In this document: positions 4,908-8,634 of the stretch, one piece after another
Numbering within the stretch: the stretch's first letter is position 1
How the letters are laid out: every line of letters begins with the position of its first letter
Origin: Acidobacteriaceae bacterium
GTDB lineage: Bacteria; Acidobacteriota; Terriglobia; Terriglobales; SbA1
Direction: 5' to 3'
Assembly (NCBI GenBank): GCA_003136335.1
Contig: PLEA01000530.1
Location: 596 to 9,229, forward strand
Length of the DNA: 8,634 nucleotides
Made by a program: the position numbers and the translations under genes
The notes under the pieces: generated by a model
The model's input: the letters and a program-made list of their open reading frames with translations, nothing else
The model's database searches: none
What the model was told of the DNA's origin: nothing

Positions 4908-6461
4908 ATGAACGTTCTGAAGGCTGCATTTTGTCTTGCCATAATCGCACTCATCGCGATGGCACCTCCTGGTCCGATGCTGGCGCAAGAGGTGAATGAG
5001 CAAACGCTTCTGCGTCCGCCGGCCGACAGCTGGCCGGGCTATCACGGCGACTATTCCGGCAGGCGTCACAGTTCGCTCACTCAGATCACGCCGCAGAATG
5101 TGAAGAGTCTGGGCCTTGCCTGGGCCTTTCAGACAGACCAACTCGCGCAAATCAAGTCGTCGCCGCTGCTGGTGGACGGCATTTTGTACTTTACAGTTCC
5201 AGACAACATTTGGGCTGTCGATGCACGGTCCGGGCACCAGATCTGGCATTACACATACCCGCCGAACGAAGGTCTGCACATCGGGCATCGCGGCGTAGCT
5301 ATGTACAAGGGATATCTTTTCTTTTTGTCTCCCGATGCGCACCTTGTATCTCTCAACGCCAAAGATGGAAGCGTGCGTTGGATAGTACAGGTTGCTGATG
5401 CCACCAAGGGTTATTGGACCACCATGGCACCTCTCGTCGTGGGGAGTCGCGTGCTCATTGGCGTTTCCGGGGATTTTGACAACTTGAGCGGCTACATCCG
5501 GTCGATTGATCCGGAGACGGGCGCAACGCAATGGCAATGGAATTCCACTCCTCCGGCTGGAACCCCGAACCAAACCACTGGAGGAATGACGTGGATGACG
5601 GGAACCTACGATCCCGATCTCAACCTCGTCTACTGGGGAACCGGCAACCCGACTCCCGTTCTGACGGGCGCGACGCGCCCGGGCGATAACCTCTACACCT
5701 GCAGTATCGTCGCGATCAACCCGGATACGGGCAAGCTGGTGTGGTCCTTCCAAGTCTCTCCGCACGATACGCATGATTGGGATGCCGTCGAGACTCCAGT
5801 GCTGGTCGATGGAGAGTTCCACGGCGAACCGAAGAAGATGCTGATGCAGACCTCGCGCAACGGCTACTTCTTTGTTCTCGACCGCATGAACGGGAAGAAC
5901 CTTTTGACCGCTCCCTTCGGGCCGGTGGACTGGTCGCTTGGAGTCGATAAGCAGGGGCGTCCAATTCCAAATCCCGCCAAGGAACCAGCGCCCGATGGAC
6001 GACTGATTGCCCCCGATGAAGGCGGTATGACCAATTACCGTTCTCCGAGTTTCGATACCAGAAACGGTTTGTTTATCGTGGACGCTCATCCCAGCTACAG
6101 CATCTACTTTGCCAAGCCAGCCGATGGAGTCTACGGATGGGCGGGCGCAGATTACGACGTTTGGGGCAAGGGGATAATCGAGGCCATCGATTATCAAACG
6201 GGCAAGATCCGTTGGAGCCATGAACTCGGGCCCGAAGGGTCGGGCGCTGGAGTTCTGACGACGGATTCAGGGCTCACCTTTACCGGCGACGCTATGGGTA
6301 ACTTCCTGGCGTTGGATTCGAGCGACGGCAAGACGCTTTGGCACGCGGGTTCAGGCGCGCACATCCAGAGTTCTCCGATTACGTACGAACTCGACGGTCG
6401 CCAGTACTTGCTGACCAGTAGCGGCGGCGTACTGTTCGCTTGGGCACTTCCGCAACCCTAA
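4908..6461 (+). CDS. PQQ-dependent alcohol dehydrogenase (eight-bladed quinoprotein), no heme domain
   Basis: A 517-residue exported beta-propeller of the methanol/ethanol dehydrogenase family, closest from memory to a group NCBI names acido-empty-quinoprotein. Such enzymes oxidise a primary alcohol or sugar hydroxyl in the periplasm with PQQ. The signal peptide spans about residues 1-27, with cleavage after M-L-A. Propeller W-motifs recur (for example ARSGHQIWHY, AKDGSVRWIV, DPETGATQWQW, DSSDGKTLWHA). Catalytic Asp is D290 in HDTHDWD, with D292 two residues on, as in lanthanide-dependent enzymes. N247 (WGTGNP) is the metal Asn. The usual metal Glu position seems to be D189 in SGDFDN. The vicinal Cys-Cys of methanol dehydrogenases is absent, and no C-terminal heme domain is fused, which fits the separate cytochrome 49 bp upstream. 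I prefer ATG 4908, with AGAGGT at 4891-4896, over TTG 4899, which would sit only 2 nt from that site. The stop is followed by a long non-coding stretch. Confidence 0.93.
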   Translation: MNVLKAAFCLAIIALIAMAPPGPMLAQEVNEQTLLRPPADSWPGYHGDYSGRRHSSLTQITPQNVKSLGLAWAFQTDQLAQIKSSPLLVDGILYFTVPDNIWAVDARSGHQIWHYTYPPNEGLHIGHRGVAMYKGYLFFLSPDAHLVSLNAKDGSVRWIVQVADATKGYWTTMAPLVVGSRVLIGVSGDFDNLSGYIRSIDPETGATQWQWNSTPPAGTPNQTTGGMTWMTGTYDPDLNLVYWGTGNPTPVLTGATRPGDNLYTCSIVAINPDTGKLVWSFQVSPHDTHDWDAVETPVLVDGEFHGEPKKMLMQTSRNGYFFVLDRMNGKNLLTAPFGPVDWSLGVDKQGRPIPNPAKEPAPDGRLIAPDEGGMTNYRSPSFDTRNGLFIVDAHPSYSIYFAKPADGVYGWAGADYDVWGKGIIEAIDYQTGKIRWSHELGPEGSGAGVLTTDSGLTFTGDAMGNFLALDSSDGKTLWHAGSGAHIQSSPITYELDGRQYLLTSSGGVLFAWALPQP

Positions 6462-6726
6462 TGAATCCATTCAAAACTTGAGAACGCAGAGGTGGGCGAC
6501 GAGCGAATTCTCCGAAACCAAGAAATTCGGTGACGGCAGAAAGTCGGAGATTGACACCCGTGAACTCTGGCCTAATCACGTTCGACTTGCTTTTGTGTGG
6601 GCTACGAATAACGCAGTGCGTCTTCACCCGCAGCAATCGACATCGCTGGCATTCCGAGTTTCAGCGGGTCTTCTTCGAGACACGAGCGACCAACTCGTCC
6701 AATCTCGAAAGCAAAAGCTTTTAGGA

Positions 6727-6785
6727 TGGGAGACTGGTTCGACTTTCTGTAGCCGAGGACCAGATCGACAGTTGGCGTATCTCCC
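6727..6785 (-). pseudogene. Degenerate tRNA-like remnant
   Basis: On the minus strand the sequence starts GGGAGATACGCCAACTG and ends TCGAACCAGTCTCCCA. The ends pair as a 7-bp acceptor-like stem (GGGAGAT with GTCTCCC, the last pair G-T), TCGAAC followed by CCAG resembles the 3' half of a T-arm, and TACGCCAAC resembles positions 8-16. The span is only about 58 nt, the returning D-stem strand and the 5' T-stem strand are missing, and the anticodon stem is imperfect. This could be a tRNA gene decayed by deletions, or chance. Translated on the plus strand it gives an E-T-G...F-C-S-R peptide like those known from reverse-strand reads of tRNA genes, which drew my attention. Confidence 0.25.
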
Positions 6786-6818
6786 TTCAGAGGGCGACTC
6801 GTTACAGACGAAGGGAGA
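6780..6818. repeat. Perfect 9-bp inverted repeat
   Basis: TCTCCCTTC (6780-6788) pairs with GAAGGGAGA (6810-6818) across a 21-nt loop. Its left arm overlaps the end of the tRNA-like remnant, and GGGAGA occurs a third time at 6728-6733, so alternative pairings exist. No T-tract follows on either strand, so it is not a normal intrinsic terminator. Confidence 0.4.
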
Positions 6819-6894
6819 AAGTTCTGTGCGTAAGCAGGTAACAGCCCTGCGAGGAACCTTCTGTTGCCCGTCCCCGGCCTTTCCTGCCGCCAGC

Positions 6895-6923
6895 AAAAAA
6901 GGGCCAGCACACATTGCTGGCCC
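6895..6923 (-). terminator. Rho-independent terminator of the DUF5818-like gene
   Basis: On the minus strand a perfect 9-bp GC-rich stem (GGGCCAGCA/TGCTGGCCC, 6901-6909 with 6915-6923) with a 5-nt loop is followed at once by TTTTTT (6900-6895). It begins 23 bp after the stop codon of the minus-strand gene ending at 6947, so assignment to that gene is firm. Confidence 0.9.
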
Positions 6924-6946
6924 GCCTACCTCAGTTCTGCCGAAAT

Positions 6947-7354
6947 CTATTTCGTGCAAGTCTCGCTGATCATCTTCACGTCGGTCACGCTCAAATTGCC
7001 GATCGCCTCTTTGCTTGACGCCTTTTCGACCTGTCCTTCTTTCTTCTCTTCAGCCTTCGTTTCAGGGCTGGCGGTTCCGGTGACAGTTACCTGATGCCCA
7101 ATGTGCTGGTCAAGTTTAACGCTATCGCTTCGCAAGTCATAGCTCTTCCCGTCTGCTCCGGTTATAGTCACTTCGCCCGCCTGAGTACCTTTTTGCAAAC
7201 ACCCGGTCACCGTCATTGGTTGAGCCGCTGCTGTCGGCGTTAGCTGTGCTGGTGCCGCAACTGGCACGGTTTCTGGCTTGGCGGCATCTTGAGCGAGCGA
7301 CACGGTCGACGCCAAAAGCGCAAAAGCAAACAAAACGAATATCAGCTTCTTCAT
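6947..7354 (-). CDS. Small exported DUF5818-like protein
   Basis: A 135-residue protein with a signal peptide (MKK, hydrophobic residues 4-18, cleavage after S-L-A near 21), an Ala/Pro-rich linker (22-46), then a small beta-rich domain: MTVTGCLQKG (47-56), EVTITGADGKSYDLRSDSVK (61-80), HIGHQVTVTG (84-93), a charged Lys/Glu segment (98-115), and LSVTDVKMISETC (121-133). This layout, VTGC at the start and a closing SE-x-C, is one I associate with the acidobacterial DUF5818 group, whose function is not known. C52 and C133 could form a disulfide. It is not a lipoprotein because no Cys follows the cleavage site. The ATG has an ideal GAAGGAG site (7362-7368), and a strong intrinsic terminator follows, so it is a monocistronic and probably well-expressed gene. 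Confidence 0.85.
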   Translation of the reverse strand: MKKLIFVLFAFALLASTVSLAQDAAKPETVPVAAPAQLTPTAAAQPMTVTGCLQKGTQAGEVTITGADGKSYDLRSDSVKLDQHIGHQVTVTGTASPETKAEEKKEGQVEKASSKEAIGNLSVTDVKMISETCTK

Positions 7355-7664
7355 ATTGGAACTCCTTCGGCCAGAAGCTAGAAAGGTTATCTGTCAGTCT
7401 GAGGACCCCCGAAGCCGATGCGACGTCAGTATCTTCCGCGGTCCTCCATTACAAATTGAGAGGGTTTCTAATCTGGCCGATTGAGAGGTACTGGTGACTC
7501 GGCCTCGGACCTCGTCCCGACGATAAGGCGCTCAGCGTTGAGAGCAGGCGCGTCAGGGCTAATCTGCCAGCCAACGCGCCACCCGCTCCCGCGCTACAAG
7601 AAACATTGACAAGGTTATCTTGTCGAAAGAATGCCCGTCTGCTCACAATTGCACATTTCTGAGA
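7355..7664. other. Spacer of about 310 bp with scattered repeats
   Basis: No protein is recognisable here. AAGGTTATCT followed by GTC occurs twice, at 7383-7395 and at 7611-7624 with one extra T. GAGGACC (7401-7407) pairs with GGTCCTC (7440-7446). A TTGACA at 7606-7611 overlaps the perfect inverted repeat GACAAG-GTTAT-CTTGTC (7608-7624). The stretch should contain the promoter of the minus-strand gene on its left, though I see no clear hexamers for it. It may also hold decayed N-terminal integrase sequence on its right, but I could not find such residues in any frame. Confidence 0.4.
7606..7624 (+). promoter_or_regulatory. Possible promoter element with operator-like inverted repeat before the integrase
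   Basis: TTGACA (7606-7611) is a perfect -35 hexamer, and GACAAG-GTTAT-CTTGTC (7608-7624) is a perfect 6-bp inverted repeat overlapping it. At 17 nt downstream the -10 position reads GAATGC, a poor match, so promoter function is uncertain. A repressor site over the -35 box would be a common arrangement for an integrase gene. Confidence 0.3.
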
Positions 7665-8634
7665 ATGCTGAGGCGGGGCGGTTTGGACTTTAGCGCTGAA
7701 TCTCGATTGCGGTCACCCTTCTCCGCGATTTCATTCCGGGAGTTCGTAGACAAGTATTTTGTCCCGAACTTCTTCCCCACACTAAAACTCTCGACGCAGC
7801 AACGTTATCGCCGCACACTCGAAACGCACCTTTTACCTGCTTTTGGAGACTCTCGCCTTTGCGACATCGGGACGTTAGATCTGCAGCAGTTCGTGCTGCA
7901 GAAAATGGCCGGTGGTCTGGGTTGGGAATGCGCCGACCACTACCGCAACCTGATGTCGAAGATCTTCGTAACCGCCAAGAAATGGGGATTCTTTGCCGCA
8001 GACAATCCCGCAACCGGGGTCGATCTTCCGGAAAAGAAAGCCGTCCGGGAAAAGCACCTGCTTTTGCCGGAGCAAATCCCCACGCTATTGGCAGCGCTCG
8101 AAGAGCCCGCCCGCACCATGGTTCTAGTCGGAGTGCTGACCGGGCTGAGAGTTGGCGAGATTTTGGGACTGCGCTGGAGGGATGTGGATTTCCGCTCTGG
8201 CGAGATTCGAGTCGAGCAGGCCTGCTACCGGGGTCTGATCGGCACGCCAAAAACCAAGAACAGCCGCCGTACCCTTCCCATGCCGGAGTTTCTCAAAGAC
8301 GCCTTAAAGCGTCTGAGCGAGAAATCGGCTCCGGGAGAGCATCTGGTTTTTCAGACCCGCAATGGCACCCCGTTCAGCGATACCAACCTGCTCCATCAGC
8401 ATTTGAAGCCGGTAGGACGCAAACTCGGGATGCCCTGGCTCAACTGGCACACTTTGCGCCGAACTCACGCCACGCTATTGCAGCACGCGGGAGGAACGCT
8501 CAAAGAGACGCAAGCACAGTTGGGCCATTCGAAGATGTCCACGACCCTCGAACTTTACACAATCTCGATTCCGCAAGCGCAACGCAAGGCAGTCGAAAAT
8601 CTTTCGGATTTGGTGACCAATGGTGACGAGTTGG
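7665..8634 (+). CDS. Tyrosine site-specific integrase, 3' end beyond the window; 5' end uncertain
   Basis: A phage-type tyrosine recombinase that cuts and rejoins DNA at attachment sites. The frame has no stop from 7563 to the right edge. The core-binding domain begins at FREFVDKYFVPNFF (7734 on) and includes LSTQQRYRRTLETHLLPAFG and NLMSKIFVTAKKWG. The catalytic domain has every expected residue: Arg in TGLRVGEILGLRW, Lys in GTPKTKNSRRTLPM, H-x-x-R in WHTLRRTHATLL, His in QLGHSKMSTT and Tyr in LELYT. Sequence continues about 24 residues past the Tyr, so only the extreme C-terminus is cut off. The ATG at 7665 leaves just 23 residues before the core-binding domain, whereas relatives usually carry about 70-90 more. 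These 23 residues look random and no good ribosome site precedes them (TTG 7683 is an alternative). The gene may be 5'-truncated and inactive, or a short form. The catalytic domain itself looks intact. Confidence 0.85.
   Translation, partial: MLRRGGLDFSAESRLRSPFSAISFREFVDKYFVPNFFPTLKLSTQQRYRRTLETHLLPAFGDSRLCDIGTLDLQQFVLQKMAGGLGWECADHYRNLMSKIFVTAKKWGFFAADNPATGVDLPEKKAVREKHLLLPEQIPTLLAALEEPARTMVLVGVLTGLRVGEILGLRWRDVDFRSGEIRVEQACYRGLIGTPKTKNSRRTLPMPEFLKDALKRLSEKSAPGEHLVFQTRNGTPFSDTNLLHQHLKPVGRKLGMPWLNWHTLRRTHATLLQHAGGTLKETQAQLGHSKMSTTLELYTISIPQAQRKAVENLSDLVTNGDEL

Larger units (their letters stand above)
6462..6946. other. Gene-free stretch of 485 bp after the quinoprotein operon
   Basis: No frame here shows codon structure or a recognisable protein. 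It holds three notable items. CCGAA/TTCGG (6512-6516 and 6526-6530) forms a short hairpin after the operon but has no T-tract. A tRNA-like remnant lies at 6727-6785 on the minus strand. The intrinsic terminator of the next minus-strand gene is at 6895-6923. No clear terminator for the quinoprotein operon is visible. Confidence 0.5.

Noticed and set aside
4797..6221. 474-codon minus-strand frame antisense to the quinoprotein
   Set aside because: It mirrors a GC-rich gene with strong codon bias. No motif or export signal is seen, and the sense protein is well supported.
6478..6969. 163-codon plus-strand frame after the quinoprotein gene
   Set aside because: It has no ribosome site or family likeness, and it runs through the terminator and into the 3' end of the opposite-strand gene.
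7859..8626. 255-codon plus-strand frame rich in Arg, Ser and Ala over the integrase
   Set aside because: It is an out-of-frame reading of the integrase gene, whose true frame carries all tyrosine-recombinase residues and simply lacks a stop before the window edge.
1..8634. CRISPR array, complete tRNA or rRNA gene, complete insertion sequence
   Set aside because: No regularly spaced repeats, no full cloverleaf, no rRNA-like conserved stretches and no transposase frame were found on either strand.

Overview
The window reads like chromosomal DNA of an acidobacterium (Terriglobia-type). This rests on family recognition, not a search. The quinoprotein looks like the acidobacterial stand-alone PQQ alcohol dehydrogenase group, the 135-residue secreted protein looks like a DUF5818-type acidobacterial protein, and the broken SOS-peptidase, cation-transporter and integrase sequences match forms I associate with that phylum.

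Left part (1-2049): an eroded accessory region. A compact block of overlapping inverted repeats (57-141) precedes a broken SRAP/YedK-type peptidase gene (214-841, +). An intact exported cupin gene (906-1496, -) follows, then a second SRAP 3' end (1551-1589, +). Next come the first ~53 codons of a cation-efflux transporter (1634-1792, +), joined to the first 44 codons of an unidentified exported protein (1832-1966, -). The cupin is the only gene here that looks functional.

Centre (2050-6461): an intact metabolic locus. A TIM-barrel sugar isomerase/epimerase-like gene (-) diverges across 83 bp from a three-gene operon on the + strand: exported ThuA-like protein, diheme cytochrome c, and PQQ-dependent alcohol dehydrogenase. 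The spacings are 23 and 49 bp. I infer a cell-envelope oxidation system in which the quinoprotein oxidises an alcohol or sugar hydroxyl, the cytochrome takes the electrons, and the ThuA and TIM-barrel proteins act on the oxidised sugar or a related compound. The quinoprotein has the Asp-x-Asp pattern of lanthanide-dependent enzymes but lacks the vicinal Cys pair.

Right part (6462-8634): a 485-bp gene-free stretch with a tRNA-like degenerate remnant and inverted repeats, then a small exported DUF5818-like gene (-) with a clear intrinsic terminator. After about 310 bp of spacer comes a tyrosine integrase that keeps all catalytic residues, seems to lack the usual N-terminal domain, and runs off the right edge. 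The integrase and the flanking gene debris suggest a region with past mobile-element activity.
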